This document shows, in pieces, positions 44,285 to 54,998 of a stretch of DNA of 64,000 nucleotides. Under the pieces are notes generated by a model, which saw nothing but the letters and a program-made list of their open reading frames with translations, was not told the origin of the DNA and did no database searches. The stretch is from Pieris napi (Eukaryota; Arthropoda; Insecta; Lepidoptera; Pieridae): assembly GCF_905475465.1 (NCBI RefSeq), contig NC_062247.1, positions 10,726,001 to 10,790,000 of the forward strand. The letters are read 5' to 3'. Position numbers and translations under genes: made by a program. Within the stretch, counting starts at the first letter, position 1. Every line of letters starts with the position of its first letter.

Positions 44285-44465
44285 ATCATTTGTTTCGTTA
44301 AAGACAAGTAAGTGATCAGACCTCTGTGCCAGACACACCGTCAATCTTTTTGTCAAAGGCATGCCGGTTTTCTTACGATATTTTCCTTCATTCCGAGCGA
44401 GTGTTTAATGCGCACATGGAAAAACCCATTGGTGCTCAGCCGAGTTTGGAACCTTGCTCAATTAA
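44285..44465 (-). mobile_element. Degraded SINE
   Basis: On the minus strand caaactcggctgagcaccaa, catgtgcgcattaaacactc, atgaaggaaaatatcg and cttacttgtct. Head without a usable A box. Same family as the other SINEs. Confidence 0.65.
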
Positions 44466-44639
44466 CGCAAATAGGTCAACATTATATTGTATTTAATTTG
44501 CATGACATTCTGATTCTAAGTGACATTTCATACAATCAATATTCAAATATATCTTAATGAATACTAACAACTTACTTATAAAAACAATATAGAAATAAAA
44601 ACAATAACTAACCTTAAAATATAATAACTAAAATATATT

Positions 44640-44775
44640 ATTAAAAGGAGGCTTTAGGCAAGGTTCCGAAGATACTGGCAGCGTTCCCCCTTTGAATAGC
44701 TAGACAAATTCTTTGTCCGAGGTAGCTGCCAGCTCTTCTGTCTCCTGTGATGTCGACTAACCTTTTTGATATGTC
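44640..44775 (-). mobile_element. LINE C-terminal fragment (GNAAS-type family)
   Basis: Minus frame VSRHHRRQK-like start, then better in frame as RLVDITGDRRAGSYLGQRIC, LAIQRGNAASIFGTLPK. This C-terminal signature (RAGSYL.QRI..AIQRGNAAS..GT.P) belongs to a group of lepidopteran LINEs. Related ends lie at 42225 and 47590. Confidence 0.7.
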
Positions 44776-44862
44776 CTTAAAAAATAATAATAATAATATA
44801 GTATGTAATTTATATAAAAATATTATACTCTAAGCAAAAGCCGCTGATGGCCACTAGTAACA

Positions 44863-45283
44863 TCTATATATATAAAAATGAAACCCGTTTTCCGTTGTCA
44901 CGACATAACATGAAAACGGCTTCACCGATTTGTCAGATTTTTTTTATAATATTCCTTGAAGTACGAGGATGGTTCTTACGGAGAAAAATTTAAAAAAATT
45001 GAGTGAAAAAGTCTAAAAACAACCCTTTTCTATATTCCCGTACAAAATATTCGTAATAATACTTAAAAGTCAATTTGAACTTTAATACCATATCATAAAG
45101 TTCAAGAGTGTAGGGATTCCGGGAAGGTAAATTTTTATTTTTTGACATAATGTATTTGTTGTCTTATTAATTTTCTTTTTTTTTATCTTACCAGCTAGAC
45201 CGGTGTCCCGAATAGTAGAATAAGTATTTTAAACAAATAAAGAATCGACTGTTAGGCGGTACGATGTTCGCCAGGCCAGCTAG
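44863..45283 (+). mobile_element. Non-autonomous Helitron, complete, 421 bp
   Basis: A|TCTATATATATAAAAATG at the start, ccaggccagCTAG|T at the end. A GGCG...CGCC hairpin (ggcggtacgatgttcgcc) lies just upstream of the end. Internal gaaaacggcttcaccgattt is typical of the group. Confidence 0.8.
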
Positions 45284-45486
45284 TTAATTATAAAATTATA
45301 TCCATTCGCCCTATTATGAACAATGTACAATGGTGATTCAGACACATGACACGCCTTTTTGTTTCGTCGGCAAAAGAATAAACGGACTGAAGTGACCGGC
45401 ACGCAAAGGATTTATTTAAAATATTGTATAAAAAGGAATATTTTGTATTATTGTGACGAATATAACGAAGCTCCTATTCAAAAAAA

Positions 45487-46195
45487 TGAGTGCGTGTACT
45501 AGGTGTACACACGTAAGAAGTGAAACTTCTTTATGACCTTATTTTTCGAAAAATTATCTACTATATGCAACTTAACGAAATTGGTTAAATAAAGTTTAAC
45601 AAAAGGCTTTTATTATCATAGACATGAATACAAATACAATTATTTCATTTTACCTTATTACTACTAAGATTATTACAGAATTTCATTAATTGTAATAGAA
45701 TTATTACTATCATTGTTATCGTTATTATATATTTTTGTTATTAATAGCTTCGAATCTCTTCGGATCAACAGTGGTAGGGACAAGAAAAAGATGGCGCGTA
45801 ACCGAAAAACGTGACGATTTGCTACAAAATTTCTCCCATACGTCGATGAAAAATTCATTCTAACGCCGATAAAGAAGTTTGACTTCAAAAAGCAACATGG
45901 CGCGTAACCGAAAAACGTGACGATTTGCTACAAAATTTCTCCCATACGTCGATGAAAAATTCATTCTAACGCCGATAAAGAAGTTTGACTTCAAAAAGCA
46001 AAATGGCGCGTAACCGAAAAACGTGACGATTTGCTACAAAATTTCTCCCATACGTCGATAAAGAACCTTCATTCCAACGCCGATAAAGAAGTTTGACTTC
46101 AAAAAGCAACATGGCGCGTAACGGAAAAATGTGACACGTAACGTAAAAATGTTACACTAAATTTTTTTCCAACCCCGATAAAGAAGTTTCACTAA
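45487..46195 (-). mobile_element. Minisatellite-bearing HINE, copy 2
   Basis: Plus-strand order: hairpin tip (gtgcgtgtactaggtgtaca), inverted motif gaagtgaaacttctttatga, unique AT-rich part nearly identical to 4200-4510, the tandem repeat (45791-46140), and the opposite terminal motif cgataaagaagtttcact. Read on the minus strand this is a HINE with 5' terminal repeat, minisatellite, subterminal repeat and 3' hairpin. No protein. Confidence 0.72.
45791..46140. repeat. 106-108-bp tandem repeat inside the HINE
   Basis: Unit starts (atggcgcgtaac) fall at 45791, 45897, 46003 and 46111. Each unit holds gtgacgatttgctacaaaat, ttctcccatacgtcgat and ccgataaagaagtttgactt. The last is a variant of the element's own terminal repeat, so each unit carries one copy of a terminus-like motif. 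Confidence 0.85.
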
Positions 46196-46317
46196 ATTTT
46201 CGCAGAAATTCTTATTCAAAACTCAGTCAACGACTATTGACTAAAGCGCCCATTCTTTTGTACTAAAGAGTCCCTGTTATGAGTATCTACATGTAATTGC
46301 TAAGTCGTAGAATGTAC

Positions 46318-46455
46318 AGCCTTGCGATTCTGTAACTCACTTTTCGAACTCTCACAGCGGCTTTCACAGCGGCGGTCGCGCTCAAATCAGTCGTGAAGCA
46401 GTCATTTTACGATTTGGCATTCTGATAAGGAGGGAGCGTGTAGTTTATTGTTTCT
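46318..46455 (+). mobile_element. MITE (gccttgcgattctg family), right end missing
   Basis: gccttgcgattctgtaactc, acagcggcggtcgcgctcaa, agtcattttacgatttggca and ggagggagcgtgtagtttat as in 60740-60902, but the right TIR is absent. Confidence 0.7.
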
Positions 46456-46562
46456 AGATTCTAAATTCAAATGCGATATATATGTTCTATTGAGTATGCC
46501 GTGTCACCACAAGTAGGTATAAAATATACCATTCAGTACCAGTAGCCCTATAACCTTTACAG

Positions 46563-46832
46563 GACTGGGCCTCAGATATCTGTATATGTTTCATGATCAT
46601 TTGTCAATTTAATAGGCAAGTAGGTGTTCAGCCTCCTGTGCACACACGCCATCCACTACTTGGGTATATCACAAGCCGGTTTCCTCACAATGTTTTTCTT
46701 CACCGATCGAGCGAATGCTAAATGCGCACATAGACAGAAAGTCTATTGGTGGACAGCTGGAGTGGATCGAACCTACGACCTCAGGGATGAGAGTCGCACG
46801 CTGAAGCCTCTAGACCAACACTGCTCTTCCAT
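46563..46832 (-). mobile_element. tRNA-derived SINE, near full length
   Basis: Minus strand: box A region ggtctagaggcttcagcgtg, B box gttcgatccactccagctgt, then ctttctgtctatgtgcgcat, aaacattgtgaggaaaccgg and the tail cagatatctgaggcccagtc. The 113-codon plus frame across it is a shadow. Confidence 0.8.
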
Positions 46833-47294
46833 TTACATCCATCTTTCCATACCATTCATATACATCAAACTAAACAGAAGATTCCGATTGATAAAATCAC
46901 TTATGGTAAAAGTTCATAATGTAAATTCAGGTAACCTGATATTGAAAGACAATAAAAATATATAAGGGTCAAATTTAGATTTATTTCATTCTGCGTACAT
47001 TATTCTAAAATAACCACTAAGGCGATTGCTGAAGATTTTGATCTCCTTGAAAGAATATAAAAATATTCAGGTCAATATTCGATAAATACCTTAGAACAAT
47101 ATTCGGAAGAAACATTGTTTGGATTGAATCGTATCTTTACTCACACTCGCAATCACGGCCATTTCCGACGATAGCATACCTGAAAGGAAATCCATACCTA
47201 TTTTAGAAATGAATTGAAAATAACTTTAGATTAAGTCAAGGTAACTTGAATTTTAAATCGTTCTGATAATCGTCTCATTTAGATTTATATAACG

Positions 47295-47400
47295 AGGAAG
47301 ATTAAACAGAGTGACGGAGGGTTTTATTGCCAGTACTTTTCGTCCGTTTTACGCCCCTGATTTTAGAACTAGCTAAATTTATATTTAAAGGCCAAATTAA
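47295..47400 (+). mobile_element. LINE 3' UTR, diverged (gagtggcgg family)
   Basis: gaagattaaacagagtgacg, gagggttttattgccagtac, tttacgcccctgattttaga. More diverged than the other copies; the tail is not clear. Confidence 0.55.
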
Positions 47401-47589
47401 ATTTTGAATTTGACCTTTAAAAGGGACCAAGTCATCTACATAAATCAAATATAAAAGACCAAAAAATGTGTGAAATAAACTCTAGCTAATTATATTTATA
47501 TGTACTCAGTTATGCGTTAATTATTGATAATGCCACTCGCATCTTAAAAAGCATATATGTGTAACTGAAAAGTATATAAGAATTTTTTT

Positions 47590-47775
47590 GCGAGGAAATG
47601 CTGCCAGCGTTAAAGGTACACTGCCACAGGGACAGAACTTTTTTATTTATTTTGATTTTATTTATTTTTTAATAATTATTACTTTGTAGCTTAAGAAAGT
47701 TGTAAATATGTACTGTATTTTAAGGTTAGTTATTGTGTTTCTGTTAGTATTACAATAGTAATAAATTTTTTTTCT
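47590..47775 (+). mobile_element. LINE C-terminal tip and 3' UTR (GNAAS-type family)
   Basis: Plus frame GNAASVKGTLPQGQNFF then AT-rich UTR including ttgtagcttaagaaagttgt. Same family as 44640-44775. Confidence 0.55.
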
Positions 47776-48202
47776 AAACAGGCAACTCTCCGACAGTAAA
47801 ACTTTTTCTTTTTTGTTGTTTAATATTGCAAGAAATGTGTTACCCAGGAGTTTATTAATTCTCATTCGAAGCCAAAGTTAGTTTATTAATTTTTGACCAA
47901 GACAAAAAACTGATCGATAAAGTTAGACAATTGGTATATCGTGAACTATTTCGAATTTGTACTCTAACTCAATATTATCTTAAGCTTTCTCGGTATGATA
48001 GCTCGTCATAGTCACGGGTAATGTTACGGTTTGGGTTTGGAGACAAAGACGAAATCCCTGGAGAGGAAACGACTACAATACATTGGCTCTAATGCAATGA
48101 ATAAGCGACGATAAGTAAACTCACTTACAGAAGCTAACTTGCTCAGTTAATTTGACATTCTGATATACAAGTGTATTTAATCTATATAATAATATGTACT
48201 TA

Positions 48203-48478
48203 ATCTATATACATACATATATATATATATATATAGAGTGTGTATGTTCAGGTTTAAATGGTGAGAAACAAGTAGAATATATAATAATAATAATATAAAA
48301 AAACACAACCATAAAATTCTCAATACAATTCGTTTCTAGCTCAAAACATTTGAGGTCGTTGTCAAATTTTAGGTTCGTTCAGAAATTCTATTTCATAGTT
48401 ATTGTATGAGGACCGATCCCTTTAATCTGTATTGAAAACAGATTATGTAGGCGATACGAAGTTCACAGGGTTATCTAG
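48203..48478 (+). mobile_element. Helitron, probably complete
   Basis: A|TCTATATACATACATATAT at the left (running into a TA repeat), CTAG|T at 48475-48478. A perfect hairpin AATCTGT-attgaaa-ACAGATT precedes the end tacgaagttcacagggttat. Confidence 0.62.
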
Positions 48479-48829
48479 TACTGTATATAATATCTCATCG
48501 TCATGTGATTTAATATTGACATCGAGAAAATAACAAGTTCTTTTGTTTATGATCTAGTGATATTCGATAACCAAATGGATATCCTTGTGTGAGTTTCAGG
48601 TTCCTACGAAATACAAAACAGAACAAAAAGATTGCGGTATGGAGATGCCTACAGCGTCAATGTTTTTAAGAATAGAAAAATAGTTAAAAATACCTTGCTG
48701 CACAATACTTAGTTTCTGTTTAATTTAAAGCCTTATTATAAAACGTGAATTAAAGATAAGACCGTGTTATAGTAAGGATTCTTCCGTGTAAAAAATTGTT
48801 AGTATGGTAACACTGAAATTTTTTATTTA

Positions 48830-48985
48830 TAGGCAAGGAAACTTTAGACATTGACTAGACTTTGGGTAGAAAAATGCCCTTTCCCTCATTGGTTTTCGTA
48901 ACGAGCGAGGTTGATGGAACACATCGAAAAACCTATTGGCATACCTAGAGTTGGAAGACACGACCTTAGGGTTAAGAGATACAAA
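48830..48985 (-). mobile_element. Very degraded SINE
   Basis: Order of landmarks on the minus strand (aaggtcgtgtcttccaact, tatgccaataggtttttcga, cgctcgttacgaaaacc, ttgcct) fits the SINE family but every block is worn. Confidence 0.4.
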
Positions 48986-49004
48986 TTAAAATTTTTCAAA
49001 TTCA

Positions 49005-49235
49005 AAATCTTTCATTCATTTAGGTAACACAATGTACACTTATGAACTTAAGTATGACGTAAGTTGAGTAAATTTAAAGAAAACACTTTTTTACTGGATT
49101 GAAGTTATGTATTATTATAAATTTACAATTATTTACATTTACTGCCAGTTCTCAAATCAAGGGCGGAGGACGGACGACAAGAACTGGCAATAAACTCTCC
49201 GCCACTCTTATTAATCGCCAAGTTTTTTGTTTTAC
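49005..49235 (-). mobile_element. LINE 3' UTR (gagtggcgg family) with a TTAA-MITE fragment inside
   Basis: The plus strand starts catttaggtaacacaatgta, is interrupted at 49073-49125 by ttaaagaaaacacttttttac-type MITE end (agaaaacactttttt, gattgaagttatgtat) and continues tgccagttctcaaatcaagg, actctccgccactcttatta. Only one end of the MITE is present. Confidence 0.7.
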
Positions 49236-49974
49236 AAAATTTTTGTAAATACATAGTCGAAAAGACTAACATATCACAAACACTGCTCAAAATATGAGCA
49301 GAGGGTACAAGTCTACTCATAAATACATTAAAATTATATATTCAGTATAAACTCGTCTCTCAATTAATCAAAGCGTCGCTCGTGTATTTATATCCATTTC
49401 AAATGAAATAAAAGGAACACCCAATGTTCATTCACATTTTAATATCAAAACATATTAGGATATAAATGCGTTGACAGAAATTTCTTCTGATGAAAGAGTT
49501 TGAAAGGTTTTTAGGACTATTTTTGTTGACCAATGATAACAATACATATTTTTAACAGTGTCTGCGATAGTCAGTTGGATCAATAACATTTTATTTTATT
49601 AACGTGGAATTTTTTTACTGAATCAGTTTTTGTCCATACTTCATTGATACTCAATACAGTACATGTGTATGTGTGTAAGGTTTATATGTGTATATAAACC
49701 GGACTGATACAATTGTCATTCACGTATAACTGGGAGAGTTGAATTTAGTAAACTTAAACCAGACCTTCTAAAGGTTAGTTTAATTTAAACCAGATGCAAA
49801 AAAATGAAAATTATTTCCATATAATTCCCAAATAAGAAGTAAAAATCCAGCACCCTTGGTGTTGGGTTAGCTGTTGACTATTTTCCACAAGGAATTCCAT
49901 TTAATGCAATAATATCTTAAGGAATCATGCAAATATTATATCATAGCAGTTGTAAGGTTACAAAGAGTACCACA
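49236..49974. other. AT-rich stretch, nothing recognised
   Basis: No exon or bounded element. Confidence 0.3.
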
Positions 49975-50318
49975 CAACAACTCCAGGTCTTCGCGAACCG
50001 CTACCTTCCTCAAATCGTGGATTGGAATGGAATATTTTAGACCCAGAGATTATCTAATCATCAGCTATGGAATCTATGCAATGAGGTGACAATTAGGAGG
50101 TCTATAAAACGCCGAAAGTGGAAATGGGTGGGCCATACCCTCCGAAAGGATCCAAGTCCCATTACCAAGCAAACCCTCGACTGGAATCCTTAAGAAGTAT
50201 AGCCCAAAAGAGACCCGGCACCGAAGTATCATTGCAGAGGCGAGGGAAGCTGGTATCACGTGGAGTGAAATTGAGAGAGCTGTCCAGGACAGATCAGGCT
50301 AGTATTCTACTATGACTT
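49975..50318 (+). pseudogene. LINE C-terminal fragment (RTE-like, KWKWVGHTLR type)
   Basis: Plus reading: LQVFANRYLPQIVDWNGIF, stop, NHQLWNLCNEVTIRRSIKRR, KWKWVGHTLRKDPSPITKQT, LDWNP, then after deletion EAREAGITWSEIERAVQDRS. The block order (LQVF.NR.LR.I, RR.WKWIGHTLRK, W..IE..AQDR) is the C-terminal region of a common insect endonuclease/reverse transcriptase LINE. Two disruptions and no catalytic part. Confidence 0.8.
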
Positions 50319-50324
50319 CAAGTC

Positions 50325-50640
50325 AAGTCAAGTCAAACCATTTATTTCAATTAGACCACCTAAAATGGCACTTTTGAAATAAAATATAAAGATGATTCTA
50401 GTTGCCCCTTCCAAAAGGAGAAGAATGGACCAGAAACTCCACTCTCTTTCATAAAAGGTTTTACAATAATATGTAAACATTACTTAAATAATTATATGTA
50501 AAGACAATGTACTCCTAGAATAAAACTACTAAATAGGCAGAAAGTATTACTTACAAATTAAGCAACACCCAGGCGTCTACTTGTAGCAAGTGATACAAGC
50601 CTAATAAAGCTAAATGCAACTCTCCTAACTTCCATGAAAC
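50325..50640 (-). mobile_element. LINE 3' end (ttatttcaatta family)
   Basis: Starts in caagtcaagtcaagtcaaac (the A/T-poor tail read backwards), then atttatttcaattagaccac, ctagttgccccttccaaaag. A second copy at 54268-54445 confirms the family. The extent beyond 50470 is uncertain. Confidence 0.6.
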
Positions 50641-50846
50641 GGGATCTCTCATAAATATTCACCGTTTACGTAAATTTTGCACTGCAAGCATAAAGAGTTA
50701 AAGGTCGGGCGGGATCAGCTTGCAAGCAGACATCACGTTTTTTACATTTGGGTTTTATTTCCACGAATTTTTTAACGATAATTCCTTTACGCACTCGTTT
50801 ACATGGTGTTGGTTTGAGGTCCTTACAAAGATCGTGTAAAACTAAA

Positions 50847-50940
50847 AACTTGGCGATTAAAAAGAGTGGCGGAGTTTATTGCCAGTTCTAAAAGTCTGTT
50901 CGACGCCCTTGATTTTAGTACTGGCAGTAAATGTAATATG
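50847..50940 (+). mobile_element. LINE 3' UTR, partial (gagtggcgg family)
   Basis: aacttggcgattaaaaagag, tggcggagtttattgccagt, ttttagtactggcagtaaat; the tail is lost. Confidence 0.68.
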
Positions 50941-51432
50941 GATTTTATATTATTTTATGGATTATTCAGTTTTTAATTTATGTATCCTTGATTGAATCGT
51001 TAAACGTACTTAAAAGCATATGCATTAAATACAGTGTCGATGATAAAAACCTTTTGATCAAAAAACTGTAAGTTGAATCACAATAACAGAATACGACTAC
51101 TAAACTGTTTTTCGATTATCAAAAAAAATCCGTAAAATCTCCGATTATTACGTCTTCGCGCAAGATACAGTACAGTTAGCATTAATCAAATAAAAATAAA
51201 ACAAATGATAGCACATGACATTGATTACACTATTCTAATTTGTATTAATTGCTAAATAAAAGATTAACTTTAAGAACAATAATAATAAACTAACTAAACT
51301 AATAATAAGTAAGTACATATCTGATGCGAGAGACGAAAGAATGACCCCCAACCACACCGCGCGCCCTGCTGTTATTATAGCTTATTGTATATAGTTCTGA
51401 ACATTACTAATAATAATAGTTTTTCGAAGTAA

Positions 51433-52498
51433 AGGCCCATTTACATGATGCCATTTTCTTGTACATACCAGAGCAATAATTGAATGCAATAAATGAAGCG
51501 CAATAATTGCCGTTCAAGAATTGTATGCAACTGTTTACACTTGAAAACTTGAATGCAATTATTGTATTCAAGTATTGACAAGGAAATAATTGCACATGCC
51601 TTTTGTTTACACCAATGCAACTATTTTAAGGAGATTATTGCTTTCAAGTTTTGACTTGTCTAAACACAGGCTTGTACGTGCGTATACCATTTAATGGCGC
51701 TTTCGTGCAAGTATTGCACGTATTTGCATTGACAAATTTTTCATTCAAGTCTTAAATATTTTAGAAGAGTGTTGGAGTTTGAATATGTAAATATTAATGT
51801 AATAAAGGCAGGTAACACTTGTCACATGTAAAGAAAAAGTTTTAGTTTAGAATATAAAGAATACCTGTTTGAATTTTATATAAAAAGATAGTTTCTGTTT
51901 TTTGTTTTTAGTACTTCTATTCTAGACGCAGATAGTGTAACATTTTTGGCTCTTTATAAACATAAATTATTGTTTTTTTTTAAATAGACCCTCACCACCA
52001 GAGCTCAGTCTTCTTAAAAGATTAGAACCATCCAACAGAGAGGTATGAATATGAGTAAAAAGGTGTTTAAATTCAGTTCTGCTGATATAATAAAGTTCAT
52101 TGAGATTATTTATCGCAGTCATGAGTGTTTATGGGATACCGAAAATGTAAATTATAAGAACCAATGCACAAATTTGAAGTTGACGGTTTCGGACCGAAGG
52201 AAATAACAAACAAAATAAAAAATTTAGACTAAATTAATTTTTAATTTATTTAATTTTTATTTAATTTAATTTAACACACCCTCACTCACTGCACTCATGT
52301 TTGCAAATGAAGAGATAATTGCGTACAAGAATTGCGTAAGAAATTATTGTACGTGCTGTTTACATCAATAATAGTTTTGAAAGGAAACTTTTCCCATTGA
52401 TCAAGAATGTTACGTTTTGTTTAGACTATGCAATTCATTTATTGCGTTGATATAATTGTATGCTACAGGCAAGAAAATGGCATCGTGTAAATGGGCCT
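51433..52498. mobile_element. Harbinger-type element with MADF remnant
   Basis: Left aggcccatttacatgatgcc-attttcttg and right its inverted copy ending gtgtaaatgggcct. Subterminal DNA on both sides is rich in short repeats of caataatt / ttcaag. Flanks are TAA on the left and TTA on the right, not a clean duplication. It encodes a truncated MADF-domain frame (52045-52206) but no transposase that I recognise. Confidence 0.7.
52045..52206 (+). pseudogene. Truncated MADF-domain protein of a Harbinger element
   Basis: 53 codons: MNMSKKVFKFSSADIIKFIE, IIYRSHECLWDTENVNYKNQ, then TNLKLTVSDRRK and stop. The IIKFIEIYR-x-x-x-CLWD start is the first helix of a MADF (Myb/SANT-like) DNA-binding domain; the rest is missing. 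MADF proteins are the usual second gene of animal Harbinger elements and help the transposase bind DNA. Confidence 0.68.
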
Positions 52499-52967
52499 TT
52501 ACGCGCATTGACTGCGTTTCTATGAAATGACTGTACAGTAGACATAAAACCAAATAAATATCGCTAGTACATTCTCAACACAGTTAATGTTTACCCGGAA
52601 ACCCAATAAAATACACGACAGAAATGTATTGCGTTAATAGCTATTTTAATTAAATGAACCAAGCCAGAATAGAATTAAACATTTAATTTTCAGGCAAGAC
52701 ACCTTAATTAATTGAGGGCAAGGATTGGGGAAGGGCGGTCTTCCCTTTACTAACACTTTACTGAATAATGTGATTTAATAATTGAATATTAAATTATGAA
52801 TAAATATAGACAATTAATCCTTAGTCCAATGTTATTACTTGTAATACGAAAATCCTTCATTTGGCGTGTTACTTCGGAAATAGCTGACGGTCTCAAATTG
52901 CTTGGTACCCAATCAACTTTTGGCGGTTCATTCTAAAGCCCAGGTGGCAAGCAAAATACTTATTTTA

Positions 52968-53581
52968 AGGCCTGGTTTCACTTTGATTAGTGCGAGTGCA
53001 TGTGATTAGTAATTGAGGATGATTAGTGCAGGTGTGTAGTGCAAGTAGTGTCCAATTCTTGTTTAGTGGCTCTGTTAAGTAAATTCAGTTGTCGAAAGCG
53101 GTCGATCTGCAAGTTTGGACGAACATCGAGAAGCGCGTTTGCAATTGGAAGAAGTACTGAATGAAGTATTAAACGCGGTGCTTTCGGAAACCGAAGAAGT
53201 TTTGAAAGCTGAACTTGCAAGACCAAGAAAAGTATGGGTTCGAAAATGGATTAATAGAAGACCCATTCATGACGCAAGCTACCAACTCTATAAGGAAATG
53301 GCTGCTGAAGATACGACGGAATATTACTTTGCTCTCAGGTTGACTGAAGAGTCCTGCTGCCTGTCCAGATGTGTTTTGGCAGGCACGCTGCGAGTGAGGG
53401 GGAAGGGAGGGCGCATGCGACGTCATTACTCGCAGTTCACTCGCAAAAAAATAGAACACGCTTCTAATCACTTTACTACGCAGCCAACTAATCACCTGCA
53501 CTAATCAGTCGCTGTCCACACTTGTTTTGTCCTAATCACTAATCACCTGCACTAATTATTAATCAAAGTGAGTATAGGCCT
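52968..53581. mobile_element. Defective Harbinger element, 614 bp
   Basis: Ends aggcctggtttcactttgat and, inverted, aggcctatactcactttgat, flanked by TTA on both sides (52965-52967 and 53582-53584). Subterminal repeats of taatcacctgcactaat occur at both ends. The middle carries the N-terminus of a Harbinger transposase. Confidence 0.85.
53115..53400 (+). pseudogene. Harbinger transposase N-terminal fragment
   Basis: Plus frame with KVWVRKWINRRPIHDASYQL then YKEMAAEDTTEYYFALRL, preceded by a charged region (EHREARLQLEEVLNEVL). W-V-R-x-W-I-x-R-R followed by a short helix and the E-D-x-x-x-Y-x-x-x-L-R-x-T/M block is the diagnostic N-terminus of PIF/Harbinger nucleases. After about residue 75 the sequence becomes unrelated TIR-proximal DNA, so the catalytic core is deleted. 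Confidence 0.82.
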
Positions 53582-53744
53582 TTAGCAAAACTTTAATAGT
53601 TCTTTACACTGGAACAGCTCTTTATTCTTTATCCAGCTCAAGTCCATTTAAGTGCAGCCATCACTGGTGCTGCCAAGTGTCATCTGGATGCATTGGCTGC
53701 TATTGAGCTGCTAAGCGAATTATGAACAACGATTGACTCATTTT

Positions 53745-53850
53745 TTTTTATATAATAGGGGGGCAAACGAGCTTGCGGGACGACCAAAAAGGGCAGTCTT
53801 CGCAGCCCATAGATACCCATCATTGAATCTCAAGTCTTGACCGTCGCTGT
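53745..53850 (-). mobile_element. LINE 3' end (gggcaaacg-type tail)
   Basis: tataataggggggcaaacga, gaccaaaaagggcagt and gcagcccatagatacccatc; same family as 10437-10640. Confidence 0.5.
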
Positions 53851-54267
53851 TCAGTTGCCTGCCATTCAATCTTCTATAGATTGCAGGTTGGAGAATGCTC
53901 CGAACTACACAACCACATTCCGTCATCAACTTTCAAATTAGCTCGTCTGCCATCCTCAACTACCACTCTATAGGATTTGTATTATCGTGGAATCAACGCA
54001 TGAGTGGAACTCGTTGCCACTTTCAATCTTTTCTAAAGAGTATAACATGGGTTCATTCAATCGGCGGCAAAATATGAATCTCCTGGACAGGCGTAATATC
54101 CAATAGGATTAACTGTGACGAAATAAGGAAAATAAATAAATTGTGTCCAGTTTCTTTATGACCTGGCTAAAAATTTAGTTATTTTAATCACAAGAGGTAG
54201 GTTTTATACCAGTAGGTATATATATAGTAGAAATTGCAGGATACAGAATAAATTTGCATGCAGAAAC

Positions 54268-54445
54268 TCAAGTCAAGTCAAATCATTTATTTCAATTAGA
54301 CCACCTAAAATGGCACTTTTGAACGTCAAACAAAATACAAAGATGTTTCTAGTTGCCCCTTCCAAAAGGTAGTTTCGTGTGGAGAAGAATGGGCAATAAA
54401 CTCCACACTTAGTCTTTTAAAATAGGTTTACAATATTTTGTTTAC
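54268..54445 (-). mobile_element. LINE 3' end (ttatttcaatta family)
   Basis: caagtcaagtcaaatcattt, caattagaccacctaaaatg, ctagttgccccttccaaaag and ggagaagaatgggcaataaa, colinear with 50325-50470. Confidence 0.68.
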
Positions 54446-54734
54446 ATTAGTTAAATAATTATATGTGACTAAGATTAGCATTAATCTTATCGGCCTTCAT
54501 TCAATTGAACTGGGAGCTGATGAACGAGTTACATTGGGAGCGGCGTCCTTAATTGACCGATCTCTGTACTACTATGCCTAAAGGCCGATTTACATTATCT
54601 TATGGCCGATTTACATTATCTTAGTGTTTAGGAGAGTATTTTAGTACAAGTTGAAAGGCAAGTTCTTTAGTGCTTTAGTGCGTTGCGAGTGAACGTTTAC
54701 ATTTCTTCCAGTAGCGTCTCATTACAGCGCCACA

Positions 54735-54872
54735 ATGAACGCGCAACGACGTCGGCAAATACGCTCTATTCTATGCAAAATACTAACTGTAGTTATGGAA
54801 CAAATAGAAGACGAGATTTTATTCGAAATAAATAAACTAAATATAAATAATAAACAAAATAGCTTCTTTTGA
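54735..54872 (+). pseudogene. Short frame at the left end of the nested element
   Basis: 45 codons: MNAQRRRQIRSILCKILTVV, MEQIEDEILFEINKLNINNK and stop. Its position just inside the left TIR, opposite the MADF gene, is where a Harbinger transposase starts; the basic then acidic-helical content suits such an N-terminus but no motif proves it. It overlaps the MADF frame at 54837-54872 on the other strand, the expected sign of a central deletion joining two convergent genes. Confidence 0.45.
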
Positions 54873-54998
54873 GGCAGTGTATGCCGAATGCCTAGCCTGT
54901 TTGTTTTTGTATAAATTGTTTTTAACGTTCCACAAACATTCGTGAACAACATATTCAGACACGAATCTGATAGTTGTATCTTCCGACCATTTAGCCAT
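54837..54998 (-). pseudogene. Truncated MADF-domain frame of the nested element
   Basis: 53 codons on the minus strand: MAKWSEDTTIRFVSEYVVHE, CLWNVKNNLYKNKQARHSAY, TASKEAILFIIYI and stop at 54837. TIRFVSEY...CLWNV...YKNKQAR..AY is a clear first half of a MADF DNA-binding domain. The domain stops where the sequence crosses into the opposite gene. It would have been the accessory DNA-binding protein of the parent element. Confidence 0.78.

Noticed and set aside
46624..46965. 113-codon plus frame as a gene
   Set aside because: Most of it is the reverse strand of a tRNA-derived SINE.
51433..52498. Clean 3-bp target duplication for this Harbinger-type element
   Set aside because: Flanks read TAA on the left and TTA on the right; they mirror each other and cannot be told from an extension of the TIRs.
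53169..53501. 110-codon minus frame
   Set aside because: Antisense shadow of the Harbinger transposase fragment on the plus strand.
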